This document shows, one piece after another, positions 9,004 through 19,175 of a stretch of DNA of 64,000 bases. This DNA is from Roseovarius marisflavi (GTDB lineage: Bacteria > Pseudomonadota > Alphaproteobacteria > Rhodobacterales > Rhodobacteraceae). The stretch is taken from the NCBI RefSeq assembly GCF_900142625.1, contig NZ_FRBN01000003.1, positions 124,001 through 188,000 of the forward strand, in the 5' to 3' direction. The notes below the pieces were generated by a model. It was not told where the DNA came from. It saw nothing but the letters and a program-made list of their open reading frames with translations, and ran no database searches. A program made the translations under genes and the position numbers. Numbering within the stretch: position 1 is the first letter of the stretch; each line of letters begins with the position of its first letter.

Positions 9004-9494
9004 CAGCGGCCCTCCTTTGACCGGAGCCGCAGCCCGGTCTTTTTCAAAATCCGTGTCGAATAGAGAATGTCATTGCCGCGACAGGCCCCGCCCAATAGCG
9101 CGGCAACCTCTTGTCGTTTGGCCTCGACCTCGTCGCGGTTGCTGCCGTGGATCATCGCAAACAGGTTGTAGGGCCAGTCGGGCAGGGCGCGGGGCCGCTC
9201 GTAACAGTGGCTCACGTAGTCGAGCGCGCCGACCTGCGCGCCAAGGTCCGCGACGCGGGCATCCTCAATGTCCCAGACCGACATGCCATTGGCCAGCATG
9301 CCAAGCGCATAGTGGTTGGGGGCCACGGCCACCCGGCGAATGATGCCGCTGTCCTGCATCGCGCGCAGGCGGTTGCAGAGTTCGTTTTCGTCTAGCCCCA
9401 GTTCCTGCGCCACGGCCGCGTAGGGCTGTGGCACAAGCGGCAGGCCAGCCTGCGTGGCGGCGATGATCCGGCGGTCTGTGGAATCGATATTCAT
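9003..9494 (-). CDS. nirH: NirH, siroheme decarboxylase subunit
   Basis: 163 aa member of the AsnC/Lrp-like NirDLGH/AhbAB group. These proteins have lost regulatory function and decarboxylate the C12 and C18 acetates of siroheme to didecarboxysiroheme. It has an N-terminal winged-helix-like part (residues 1-60) and a C-terminal RAM-like domain with the His/Tyr-bearing stretches SHCYERP and YNLFAMIHG. The start at 9494 was chosen because it gives [10 protein letters not shown] and an ATGA overlap with nirG; a longer in-frame extension only shadows nirG. The G/H naming rests on the Paracoccus gene order. Confidence 0.9.
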   Translation of the reverse strand: MNIDSTDRRIIAATQAGLPLVPQPYAAVAQELGLDENELCNRLRAMQDSGIIRRVAVAPNHYALGMLANGMSVWDIEDARVADLGAQVGALDYVSHCYERPRALPDWPYNLFAMIHGSNRDEVEAKRQEVAALLGGACRGNDILYSTRILKKTGLRLRSKEGR

Positions 9495-9952
9495 GCGGCC
9501 ACCCTGAACCTGATGAAGAATTCCCGGAGCTTCGGGAAACAGAGCACGCGCAGCCCTGTTTCCTGCTCCAGCGATTTGGCCACCGCCTCGATCTCTGGCG
9601 CGGATTCGGTTGCGAGAACGAACCACATGTTGAGATGGTGACTGCGTTCATAATTATGCGCCACCTCGGGGCGGGCATTGACTTTGGTCAGGACCGTTTC
9701 GAAATCCGTCTTTGGCACGGCCATGGCACAGAGGCAAAACGCCCCGCCCATCGCCTCGGCATCAAAGAACGGGCCGAAGCGGGTGATGATGCGGTCGGCT
9801 TTCATCCGCTCCAGCCGCGCCAGAAGATCGGCCTCTTCCAGCCCCAGATCCCGCGCGACGGTCAGAAACGGATCGGTCGCAATCGGAAAGCCCTCTTGCA
9901 AATGGTTGAGGATCAGGCGGTCGGTGGCATCAAGGGGGGCGTTATCTGTCAT
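9491..9952 (-). CDS. nirG: NirG, siroheme decarboxylase subunit
   Basis: 153 aa paralogue of NirH and of both halves of NirDL. It begins MTDNAPLDATDRLILNHLQ with the helix-turn-helix-like N-domain, followed by the RAM-like domain with HNYERSHHLNMWFV. It is a partner in the complex that decarboxylates siroheme for heme d1 synthesis. The ATG at 9952 overlaps the nirDL stop by 4 bp; a longer in-frame form starting near 10000 would read through nirDL and is unlikely. The stop overlaps nirH by 4 bp. Confidence 0.9.
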   Translation of the reverse strand: MTDNAPLDATDRLILNHLQEGFPIATDPFLTVARDLGLEEADLLARLERMKADRIITRFGPFFDAEAMGGAFCLCAMAVPKTDFETVLTKVNARPEVAHNYERSHHLNMWFVLATESAPEIEAVAKSLEQETGLRVLCFPKLREFFIRFRVAA

Positions 9953-10938
9953 GCGATTGTCCTTTCCTGCGCCACAAGGGCGCCTGTCTGTTTGAAACAA
10001 TGGCTTGAAAACAGCGCCAGATGCGGCGCGCCCTGCAACTCGGGCAAGGCGGCGGCCTCTGTCAGCCGTGCAAGCGCGTCCTTGCGGCTTTGGGCGTGGA
10101 TCATGGAATAGAGCCGGTAGGGCCAGACGCCCTCAACCGGCGTGCGCTCGTAACACAGCGTCACACCGGGGTGTGCGGCAAGCACCGGGCCGGCGCGGGT
10201 GATGGCCTCGTGCGGCAGATCCCAGACCACCATCGCATTGGAGCGCCAGCCAAGCGCGCGGTGGCGCACGATGACCCCGAGGCGCGCGATGATCCGCGCC
10301 GCGCTCAGCACCCTGATCCGTGCCATCACCTCGGTCGCGTCGCGCCCCAGCGTGGTTGCGAGCGTCGCGTAGGGGCGCGCATCAAGCGGCAGACCGCGCA
10401 TCAGCGCCTGCACGATGGCGCGATCGCCGGGCTGCAACACGTCCGTCTCCGGCGCTTGGCTTTGAGGCGCGCGCGGATCTTCGCCGCGCAGGCTAAAGCC
10501 GAGGTCAAGGTTGAAGGGGCGCACCAGCCGCAGGTCGAGCACGCGCAGCCCGCTGCGCTCTGCGATCCGGGCGAGGGCCGCATCCACATGGTCCCGGTCG
10601 GGGCCGGTGGCGACAAACCACAGGTTCCAGTCGTGTTCGCGCAGGTAGGAGTGGTTCACCCCCGGCTCTGCGCCGATGATCGCCGCGACCTCTTCGATCC
10701 GGCCCTCGGGCGCGGCCACCGCAGCGAGGGTGCTGGCCGATATGGTATTGGGCGCACAGGTGGCGCCCAGCCGGGTGACCTGACCGGCCTCGACGCGGGC
10801 ACGCAACCGCGCGATCACATTTGTCTCGCTGGTGCCAAGATGCTCTGCCAGCACGCCAAAGGGCCGCTCGGTGATTGGAAAATCCCGCTGCCAGTCGTTC
10901 AGAAGCGCGCGATCAATCGGGTCATTTACCCCTTGCAT
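9949..10938 (-). CDS. nirDL: NirDL, fused siroheme decarboxylase subunits
   Basis: 329 aa with two tandem AsnC/Lrp-like siroheme decarboxylase units. The first (about 1-150) has VNHSYLREHDWNLWFV; the second (about 170-325) has CYERTPVEGVWPYRLYSMIH. This NirD-NirL fusion is the Paracoccus arrangement; pseudomonads have separate nirD and nirL. With NirG and NirH it would form the full decarboxylase. It starts 3 bp after the nirF stop and overlaps nirG by 4 bp. Confidence 0.93.
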   Translation of the reverse strand: MQGVNDPIDRALLNDWQRDFPITERPFGVLAEHLGTSETNVIARLRARVEAGQVTRLGATCAPNTISASTLAAVAAPEGRIEEVAAIIGAEPGVNHSYLREHDWNLWFVATGPDRDHVDAALARIAERSGLRVLDLRLVRPFNLDLGFSLRGEDPRAPQSQAPETDVLQPGDRAIVQALMRGLPLDARPYATLATTLGRDATEVMARIRVLSAARIIARLGVIVRHRALGWRSNAMVVWDLPHEAITRAGPVLAAHPGVTLCYERTPVEGVWPYRLYSMIHAQSRKDALARLTEAAALPELQGAPHLALFSSHCFKQTGALVAQERTIA

Positions 10939-10941
10939 CTC

Positions 10942-12183
10942 TCAAAGCCCCATGCGGTGGGCGCGGGCGGTGAAAAAGATGCCCGAGGGGCTTTCAGCCG
11001 CGATTTCGCCCAGTTTTTCAAAGGTTTCCGTGTCATAGACCATCACCTTTCCGGCGTCGCGCACCGACAGCCAGACCTCGTGACCGCGCGGCGTAAACTC
11101 CATGTGCAAGACGCCGGGGCCGGGGGTGAACTGGTGGATGACCTCTTTGGTCACGCTGTCGATCACCTGTACTGTGTCATTCAGCGGATGGGCGAAGTTG
11201 ACCCAGACGTAACGCCCGTCGGGGCGGGAAATCGCGAAAACCGGCTGTCCGTGAGTGGTGGTTCTGCCGGTTTCCTGCAGGCTGCGGGCATCGACCCAGA
11301 GCACCTCGTGCTGGCCCATGGCGGGCAGCACGAAATCCTGTCCGGCCAGGGCCCAGCCTTCAAGGTGTGGCATCTTGTAGACCGGCAGCCCCTCGCGCCC
11401 TTTGGCATAGCTGGGCAGGATTACCTGCGGCTCTGGATGCTCCTGCCAGAGGTCTAGCGCGCTCAGGTGATCCTCGCCGAAGAGCCCGGCGATATAGGTG
11501 CGCCCGTCGCCGGTGACCAGAGCGTCATAGGGGTTGGTGCCCATGCCCTTGATCCTGGTAATCTGCGGGGTTTCGCCCGAGAGATCGGCAATCCATGTCT
11601 CGCCCGTGTCCCAGAGGGAAAAGACGAACCGGGTGCCCGGAATGTCGACAAGGCCGATGGTCTTGCTGCCGGTCGGGATGTCGGCCACCATTTCGAGCGT
11701 GTCGGCATCAAAGACGCGTACGCCGCCCGGCTCGTAATTCGAGACCGCCACGAAACGCCCGTCATCCGAGATCGCGCCGCCAATGGAATTGCCGGCCTGC
11801 ATCACGCGGGCGGTGATGGTTTGCGCCAGAATATCCACCTTGCTCAGCCCGCCGTCGCGGCCAAAGACATAGGCGAATTGTTCATCCGGGGAGTAGACCA
11901 GCGAGGCATGGCTCAGGTCGCCAAGCCCGGTGATGCGCCCGATGCTGGCGCGGTCGGACTGATCCACCACCAGAAGCGAGCCGCTGGCGCGTTCCACCAC
12001 CAGCCCCAGATCGCCGGTCGGTTGCGCCGAGGCGGGAAGTGCTGGCGCACAGAGCGCAAGAGCCGCCAGTGTCAGCGCAAGCAAGCGGGCGCGGAGGCCT
12101 CCGGCGGGAGTATTTCTGGAAAGATGAAAACCAGAATGGCACCTGCTTTCATTGGCGTTGGGGGACAGATTGGCAGGGGTCAT
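10942..12183 (-). CDS. nirF: NirF, periplasmic heme d1 maturation protein
   Basis: 413 aa eight-bladed d1-type beta-propeller without a heme c domain, as in NirF. NirF binds a heme d1 precursor and acts with NirN and NirS late in d1 synthesis. Odd feature: the signal peptide core (about residues 31-53, ending PALPASA) is preceded by about 30 unusual residues containing Cys and several His. These are encoded by a short sequence that looks like a dispersed repeat (12092-12140). The only ATG in frame is at 12183, overlapping the nirC stop by 4 bp, so I keep it; a non-ATG start nearer the signal core is possible. Confidence 0.92.
   Translation of the reverse strand: MTPANLSPNANESRCHSGFHLSRNTPAGGLRARLLALTLAALALCAPALPASAQPTGDLGLVVERASGSLLVVDQSDRASIGRITGLGDLSHASLVYSPDEQFAYVFGRDGGLSKVDILAQTITARVMQAGNSIGGAISDDGRFVAVSNYEPGGVRVFDADTLEMVADIPTGSKTIGLVDIPGTRFVFSLWDTGETWIADLSGETPQITRIKGMGTNPYDALVTGDGRTYIAGLFGEDHLSALDLWQEHPEPQVILPSYAKGREGLPVYKMPHLEGWALAGQDFVLPAMGQHEVLWVDARSLQETGRTTTHGQPVFAISRPDGRYVWVNFAHPLNDTVQVIDSVTKEVIHQFTPGPGVLHMEFTPRGHEVWLSVRDAGKVMVYDTETFEKLGEIAAESPSGIFFTARAHRMGL
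12092..12140 (+). repeat. Rhodobacterales-type dispersed short repeat lying inside the 5' end of nirF
   Basis: The plus strand reads CGGAGGCCTCCGGCGGGAGT, then ATTTCTGGAAAGATGAAAAC. From memory, a core GCCTCCGGCGGGAGTATTT followed by a purine-rich GGAAAGATGAA block recurs many times between genes in Rhodobacterales genomes. Here it lies within coding sequence and supplies about residues 15-31 of NirF ahead of its signal peptide. Only one clear copy is visible in the window, so its repeat status rests on prior knowledge. Confidence 0.55.
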
Positions 12184-12479
12184 TCGGGGTCACCTTCAAG
12201 CAGATAATCGGCAATCCAGGCGGCCTCGTCCTTGCTGAGCAGGGGGCGCCAGGCTGGCATCGGCGTGCCGGGGAGGCCGTCAAGGATCACGTCTGTGAGG
12301 TCGTCGCGCCGATAATGCGCAAGCGATGCGGGGCGGATATCGGGGCCAAGGCCCCCCTTGAGCGTCATCCCGTGGCACGAGCCGCAATCCTGACGGACCA
12401 GCCGTCGGAGCGCCTCCGGGTCCGGGTCGGCCAGGGCCGGGGTGGCGGCGAGCGCCAGTATGAGGGTCAGTCTATTCAC
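12180..12479 (-). CDS. nirC: NirC, small periplasmic c-type cytochrome
   Basis: 99 aa. A signal peptide (residues 1-17, ending TPALA) is followed by a monoheme domain with C32-G-S-C35-H36. A probable Met ligand lies in GTPMPAW. NirC is a c-type cytochrome of the nir operon, thought to donate electrons to NirS or take part in d1 maturation. The start is GTG at 12479, inside the end of nirE (8-bp overlap); no ATG in this frame would keep the signal peptide. Confidence 0.9.
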   Translation of the reverse strand: MNRLTLILALAATPALADPDPEALRRLVRQDCGSCHGMTLKGGLGPDIRPASLAHYRRDDLTDVILDGLPGTPMPAWRPLLSKDEAAWIADYLLEGDPE

Positions 12480-13248
12480 CCACCATCACCTCGGGCAGAT
12501 CCACCGGCAGGGGGTCGGCGGCGTGGCAAAGCGAAACAACATGGCCGATCACAAACAGCACCGGCGCGCGCAGCGGGTCTTGCGCCACGTCAAGGCCGAT
12601 CCGGTCCAGTCGCGACAAAAGCCGTGTTTCGCGCGGGGTGGTGACATTCGATACCGCCAGCACAGGCAGGGCGCCGGGCAGCCCTTCGCGCATCAGGTTG
12701 AGGGCGATCTCGGCAATATTGGCGACGCCCATATAGACCACCAGAGTGGTGGCCTCATCGGCCAGGCTTTTCCAGTCGAGATCAAGCCGCGCGTCGGCGG
12801 CGCGGTGGCCGGTGACATAGCGCACCCCGGTGGCCAGCCCGCGGTGGGTGAGCGGCACGCCGGTGGCGGCGGCCATGCCTTGAGCTGCGGTGATGCCGGG
12901 GGCATAGTCCACCGCGATCCCGCGTTCCATCAGATAGGCGGCCTCTTCGGAGCCGCGCCCGAAAATCATCGGATCGCCCCCCTTGAGGCGGGCAACGGTC
13001 AGGCCCTCGCAGGCCAGTTCGTAGAGAATTTCGTTAATGCGATCCTGCGGCACGGCGTGGCATTTGGGGGCCTTGCCCACCGGCACCATTCTGGCGGTCA
13101 TCGGCGACAGGGCCAGGATTTCGGGGCTGACCAGCCGGTCATAGACCACCGCATCGGCGCCCTTGAGCATCGTCAGCGCGCGCAGTGTCATCAGGTCAAC
13201 GGCACCGGGGCCGGCCCCGATCAGATGAACTTTGCCTGTCGCGGTCAT
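12472..13248 (-). CDS. nirE: NirE, uroporphyrinogen-III C-methyltransferase
   Basis: 258 aa SUMT-family enzyme that methylates uroporphyrinogen III at C2 and C7 to precorrin-2, the first step towards siroheme and heme d1. Family motifs are VHLIGAGPGAVDLMTLRAL at the N-terminus, the SAM loop GGDPMIFGRGSEE and the block GITAAQGMAAATGVPLTHR. There is no CysG-type dehydrogenase/ferrochelatase domain, so precorrin-2 oxidation and iron insertion need other proteins. The start at 13248 is preceded by AAGGAG with 8-bp spacing; a start 27 bp upstream has no such site. Confidence 0.95.
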   Translation of the reverse strand: MTATGKVHLIGAGPGAVDLMTLRALTMLKGADAVVYDRLVSPEILALSPMTARMVPVGKAPKCHAVPQDRINEILYELACEGLTVARLKGGDPMIFGRGSEEAAYLMERGIAVDYAPGITAAQGMAAATGVPLTHRGLATGVRYVTGHRAADARLDLDWKSLADEATTLVVYMGVANIAEIALNLMREGLPGALPVLAVSNVTTPRETRLLSRLDRIGLDVAQDPLRAPVLFVIGHVVSLCHAADPLPVDLPEVMVGE

Positions 13249-13292
13249 GGTGCTGGCTCCTTGGCTGGCGGTCAAATATCATGGGGAAGGGT

Positions 13293-13315
13293 CGGGGGCC
13301 CGGCATGGGCCCCCG
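13293..13315 (-). promoter_or_regulatory. Strong intercistronic stem-loop between nirS and nirE
   Basis: Perfect 9-bp inverted repeat CGGGGGCCC (13293-13301) and GGGCCCCCG (13307-13315) with a 5-base loop, in the 76-bp gap downstream of nirS. No T-run follows on the minus strand, so it is not a standard intrinsic terminator. It could stabilise or process the mRNA 3' end of nirS, giving more NirS than d1-synthesis enzymes. Confidence 0.6.
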
Positions 13316-13324
13316 GTGTGCGCG

Positions 13325-15156
<1,832 letters not shown>

Positions 15157-15190
15157 CGCTTTGACGGCGCGGCGGCGCGACAGTCGGCCC

Positions 15191-17227
15191 ATGATCCGCA
15201 TTGCCCTTTTCATCGCCTGTCATCTCTGGCTCGTTCTGGCGCCCCTGGCATCCGTGGCGCAGACGCAGGGCGACCTGCGCGCGCGGGCCGATGGCGCGGT
15301 ACCTGCGGCGGTCCCGACGCGCGCCATCGCTGCCGGGCTTTTCGGTCTGGCAGAGGCGCCTTTGTTGCAACATCAGGGCGAGCCGGTGCCGGGCTGGGTG
15401 GTGTCGAATGCCTCAGGCACCTTGGGATATATCGCCTCTACATGGGCGGTGACGGGGTCGGTCGGATATTCCGGGCGGCCTTTGGATGTGCTTGTGGCGA
15501 TCGACACCAAGGGCCGTATCGCGGGGGCCAAATTGATGCGCCACGCCGAGCCGATCCTGACGCTTGGCCTGTCGGATCGTGATATTGCCCGATTCGTCGA
15601 CGGTTTCACCAGGGTCGATTTCTCCGATCCCGAGGGCCCCGGAACCGGCCCCGACATGCCCGATATCATTTCCCGCGCGACCGTCTCGACGGGTGTTATC
15701 CGCGACTCGATCCTGCGCACCGCGCGCACGCTGGCGATTGCGCGTGGCGTTCTGCCCGGTGGCGGTATCGACAGGGTCAGCTTTGAGCCGCAGGGTTGGG
15801 CGGCACTTGTGGCGCAGGGCGCAATCACGCGGCGCACCGTTACGCTGACCGAGGCCAGCCGCGCGATGAGCGGCGCCAAAGTGCCGGTGCCATTGGGCGA
15901 GGCGCCGTTCATTGATCTTTACATGGCGCTGCTCGATCCGCCGGGCATCGGGCGCAACATTCTGGGGCAACAGCAATTCACCCGCACGGTGGGCGCGCTT
16001 GGACCGGGGGAAACGGCGCTTTTTGTGGCCTCCTCGGGGCTGACCTCGCATCGCGGCACGGCCTGGCGGCGCAGCGGCGTGTTTGACCGTCTGGCGGTGG
16101 TGCAGGGGGACGCCCGCATCGCTCTGGTCAAATCGGGCTATACCCGGATCGACGATCTGGCCGCGCCGGATGCGCCGCCTTTCAAGGAGCGCAGCATCTT
16201 CCACCTTCCGGGCGAGGGGTTTGATCCGCTTTTGCCCTTCACGCTTGAATTCACCGCGTCGCGGCCCTCAGAGGCGGGCGAGGTCAGTTTTACCACGGAG
16301 CTTGGCTATGCCCTTCCGTCGGCCTATACCATCGCTCCCCCGCTGGAGCCTGCGCCGCTCTGGCAATCGCGCTGGATTGAAAAGCGGTTCCAGGTCGCCA
16401 GCGTGATGGCGATGATGGCGTTTCTGACGCTGATCCTCTTGTTGCAGGAATGGCTGGTGCGCCGCCCGGGCCTTTGGCTTGGGCTTCGGCTAAGCTTTCT
16501 TGGTACCACGCTGATCGGGCTGGGATGGGGGCTGAATGCGCAGCTCTCTGTGGTACAGGTGGTGGCCTTCGTGCAATCGCTGCTGAGCGGTTTTCACTGG
16601 GAGGTCTTCCTGATCGAGCCGGTGATTTTCACCCTCTGGGGCGGTGTGGCGCTTGGCCTGCTGTTTTGGGGGCGCGGCGTGTTTTGTGGCTGGCTCTGTC
16701 CGTTCGGGGCCTTGCAGGAGCTCAGCAATCTCGCGGCGCGCCGCTTGCGCGTACCGCAAATCTCGGTGCCCCACGCGATCCACGAGCGGCTCTGGATCAT
16801 CAAGTACACGCTGTTTCTGGCGATCCTCGCGCTCAGCTTTTATTCGATGGACCTTGCCCTGCGTCTGGCCGAAGCCGAGCCGTTCAAGACCGCCATTTCC
16901 ATGCGGATGATGCGGGCCTGGCCGTTCGTGGCCTTTGTGCTGGCGCTGCTTGTGGCGGGGCTTTTCATCGAGCGGTTTTATTGCCGCTATCTCTGTCCGC
17001 TGGGGGCGGCACTTGCGCTTCCGGCCAAGCTCAAGGTGTTTGACTGGCTGCACCGGCGCCCGCAATGCGGTCGCGAATGCCGGTTGTGCGAAACCAAATG
17101 CACCGTTGGCGCGATTGATCCGCTTGGCCGGATCAACGCAAACGAATGCGTGCTCTGCCTGCGCTGTCAGGTGGTGATGAACGATGCCGCAACCTGTCCG
17201 GTTCTCAAGCGCCGGGCGCGCAAATAG
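15191..17227 (+). CDS. nirI: NirI, NosR-like membrane flavo-/iron-sulfur protein
   Basis: 678 aa. A signal peptide (1-24) leads into a periplasmic FMN-binding domain (about 70-180) with a flavinylation-type motif SRATVS, Thr164 being the probable FMN-carrying residue. It continues with about five or six membrane helices (about 395-600) holding two C-x3-CP motifs (CGWLCPFGA and CRYLCPLGA). A C-terminal two-cluster ferredoxin region has CGRECRLCETKC and CVLCLRC. NirI is needed for nirS expression or activity in Paracoccus and resembles NosR. Frame-open sequence extends far upstream but is antisense to nirS, so the ATG at 15191, with its signal peptide, is the start. Confidence 0.92.
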   Translation: MIRIALFIACHLWLVLAPLASVAQTQGDLRARADGAVPAAVPTRAIAAGLFGLAEAPLLQHQGEPVPGWVVSNASGTLGYIASTWAVTGSVGYSGRPLDVLVAIDTKGRIAGAKLMRHAEPILTLGLSDRDIARFVDGFTRVDFSDPEGPGTGPDMPDIISRATVSTGVIRDSILRTARTLAIARGVLPGGGIDRVSFEPQGWAALVAQGAITRRTVTLTEASRAMSGAKVPVPLGEAPFIDLYMALLDPPGIGRNILGQQQFTRTVGALGPGETALFVASSGLTSHRGTAWRRSGVFDRLAVVQGDARIALVKSGYTRIDDLAAPDAPPFKERSIFHLPGEGFDPLLPFTLEFTASRPSEAGEVSFTTELGYALPSAYTIAPPLEPAPLWQSRWIEKRFQVASVMAMMAFLTLILLLQEWLVRRPGLWLGLRLSFLGTTLIGLGWGLNAQLSVVQVVAFVQSLLSGFHWEVFLIEPVIFTLWGGVALGLLFWGRGVFCGWLCPFGALQELSNLAARRLRVPQISVPHAIHERLWIIKYTLFLAILALSFYSMDLALRLAEAEPFKTAISMRMMRAWPFVAFVLALLVAGLFIERFYCRYLCPLGAALALPAKLKVFDWLHRRPQCGRECRLCETKCTVGAIDPLGRINANECVLCLRCQVVMNDAATCPVLKRRARK

Positions 17228-17238
17228 GGGGTAAAAGC

Positions 17239-18438
17239 ATGATTGCCGCTCTTAAACGTGTTCTCTGCGAACCTCACCGCGTTTTCTTTCTGGCCGCCGG
17301 GCTTTACGCCGTATTCGCCCTGACCGTGTGGGAGGTCTGGCTTGGCCTTGATTTCGCCTCGGGCAGCGCGCCCGCCATGCCCTTCGCCGCCGCGCCCTAT
17401 CTGTGGCACGCGCATGAGATGATCTTTGGCTATGCCAGTGCCGCGCTTGGCGGATTTTTCCTCACTGCGGTGCCAAATTGGACCGGCAGCAGGGATACCG
17501 CGAAATTCTTTGTCGCCGCCGCCGCTCTGGTTTGGCTGGCGGGGCGGGTGGCGATCTGGGTTTCGGGCAGCCTGCCGCCCGTTGCTGTGGCGGTAATCGA
17601 CCTTGCCTTCCTGCCGCTTCTGGGGGGCAAGGTCGCGCTGATGCTCTTGCGCCGCCCAAAGCCGCAGAACGTTGCCTTTCTGGCCTTTCTTGCGCTGGTA
17701 TGGTCCGGCAACCTTATGGTGCATCTGGAATGGATCGGCCTTGCGGATGACACGCTCTATTCCGGGCTGCGCGTCGGGCTGTTGTCGCTTTGCCTGATGA
17801 TCGCCGTGCTGGGCGGGCGGGTTACGCCGGGATTCACCCGCAATGCGATGAAGCGGGCAGGCGTGGCCGAGGCCGCCCTGCCGAGATCGCGCAAGCCCGT
17901 TGATCTTGCGGCGAGTGTGATGATTGCCCTTGTGCCGCTCGCGCTGCTCTTGCGTCTGCCCGACGCGCTGACCGGCGCACTGGCCATTCTGGGGGGTGTT
18001 TTGCATCTGTTGCGCATCGCGTTCTGGCGTCCGTTCTGGACGCTTGGTCAACCGATCCTCTGGGCGCTGCATCTTGGCATGGCGATGCTGGGGCTTGGAC
18101 TTGTCCTTTGGGGCAGCAGCCTTTTGGGGGTCGGCAGCGAGGTGGCGGGCCTGCATGTTCTGGGCATCGGCGCGGTGGGGGGCATGACCGTCGCGGTGAT
18201 GAGCCGCGCCATTCTTGGTCATACGGGCCGCGCCCTTGTTGCCCCGCGCGCGGTTGCATTGGCCTATGGGCTGATCGCCGCCGCCGCCGGGCTTCGCTGG
18301 GTCGCCTCGACGCTTTCGGGTGACCTCTATCTGCCAATCCTGCTTGCCACCGGCGCGCTTTGGATCGCCGGGTTCAGCCTGTTCATACTCGCGCTCTGGC
18401 CCGCCTTCACCGGCCCCGGACTGGCGCGCGATGCCTAG
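17239..18438 (+). CDS. nnrS: NnrS-family heme/copper membrane protein
   Basis: 399 aa polytopic membrane protein with about 12 hydrophobic segments. The NnrS signature is clear: WHAHEMIFGYASAALGGFFL followed by TAVPNWTG. NnrS proteins relieve NO stress, probably by protecting iron and heme from NO, and are usually under NNR/NsrR-type control. It starts 11 bp after nirI with a purine-rich leader (GGGGGTAAAA), so it is likely co-transcribed with nirI. The start was chosen by that RBS; the frame is open further up only as a shadow of nirI. Confidence 0.92.
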   Translation: MIAALKRVLCEPHRVFFLAAGLYAVFALTVWEVWLGLDFASGSAPAMPFAAAPYLWHAHEMIFGYASAALGGFFLTAVPNWTGSRDTAKFFVAAAALVWLAGRVAIWVSGSLPPVAVAVIDLAFLPLLGGKVALMLLRRPKPQNVAFLAFLALVWSGNLMVHLEWIGLADDTLYSGLRVGLLSLCLMIAVLGGRVTPGFTRNAMKRAGVAEAALPRSRKPVDLAASVMIALVPLALLLRLPDALTGALAILGGVLHLLRIAFWRPFWTLGQPILWALHLGMAMLGLGLVLWGSSLLGVGSEVAGLHVLGIGAVGGMTVAVMSRAILGHTGRALVAPRAVALAYGLIAAAAGLRWVASTLSGDLYLPILLATGALWIAGFSLFILALWPAFTGPGLARDA

Positions 18439-18460
18439 CCGGAGCCTTTGCGCTGTCAAC

Positions 18461-18482
18461 CACAGGTCCATTGATACCTGTG
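18461..18482. terminator. Possible weak terminator hairpin between convergent nnrS and racemase genes
   Basis: CACAGGT (18461-18467) and ACCTGTG (18476-18482) form a 7-bp stem with an 8-base loop in a 47-bp gap between convergent genes. No T-run follows on either strand, so this is a weak call based mainly on position. Confidence 0.3.
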
Positions 18483-18485
18483 CCG

Positions 18486-19169
18486 TCAGTCGGCTGAATA
18501 GGCCCCGATTTTCGATGTCGTCAATCTGTTGTTCACCAAGGCTTCGGCAAAGGTGACACCGGCGGCAACACCGTCAATGACAGGCAGGCCGAATTCTTCG
18601 CTCAGCTGCGCCATCAGGTCGGCCATTCCCGCACATCCCAGGACGATCGCCTCGGCGTTGTCCTGATGAATGGCTTCACGGATTTCAGACCGAATTTTGA
18701 ACAGGGTTGCCGGATCGCCCTCTTCGAGCTTGAGCACAGGAATATCCGTCGCCCGAACGCCCGCGCATTTCTGCGCCAGACCATAGCGCATCAGGTTATT
18801 TTCAATCCCCGGAACAGAGCGCGACAGCGTTGTGATAACGCTGAACTTGTTCGCGACCATGCTGGCCGCGTGATAGGCCGCCTCTCCTATTCCGAGAACG
18901 GGAACCGAAACCAATGTGCGCACGGCGTCAAGGCCGGTATCATCGAAACAGGCAATGACGATCGCATCGGCATCCGGGTGTCGCCCGACCTCTTCAAGCA
19001 GGCCCGGCACGCATTTGGCAACATCCAGAAACCCCTGAATGCTGGCAGGACCGTTTTGCGAATTGGTCGCGATGATTTCGGTATCCGGACGCGCGACGGC
19101 GCGCGCGGCCGCCGCGATCTTGGTCGTCATGGAAACGGTTGTGTTGGGATTAACGACAAGAATTTTCAT
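18486..19169 (-). CDS. Asp/Glu/hydantoin racemase family protein (HyuE-like)
   Basis: 227 aa. It begins MKILVVNPNTT, typical of hydantoin racemases. It has the two catalytic-Cys regions of the Asp/Glu racemase superfamily: Cys in VIACFDDTGLDAVR and Cys in VLGCAGMADL. Such enzymes racemise 5-substituted hydantoins, allantoin or related amides. It lies downstream of a complete branched-chain-amino-acid-type ABC importer on the same strand, so a cyclic-amide or amino-acid derivative is a likely substrate. The start is ambiguous: GTG directly precedes the ATG, and RBS GGAGG suits either. Confidence 0.85.
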   Translation of the reverse strand: MKILVVNPNTTVSMTTKIAAAARAVARPDTEIIATNSQNGPASIQGFLDVAKCVPGLLEEVGRHPDADAIVIACFDDTGLDAVRTLVSVPVLGIGEAAYHAASMVANKFSVITTLSRSVPGIENNLMRYGLAQKCAGVRATDIPVLKLEEGDPATLFKIRSEIREAIHQDNAEAIVLGCAGMADLMAQLSEEFGLPVIDGVAAGVTFAEALVNNRLTTSKIGAYSAD

Positions 19170-19175
19170 CACTGC

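Noticed and set aside
10021-11457. 478-residue plus-strand open frame opposite nirDL and nirF
   Set aside because: High-GC antisense frame; nirDL and nirF are certain on the other strand.
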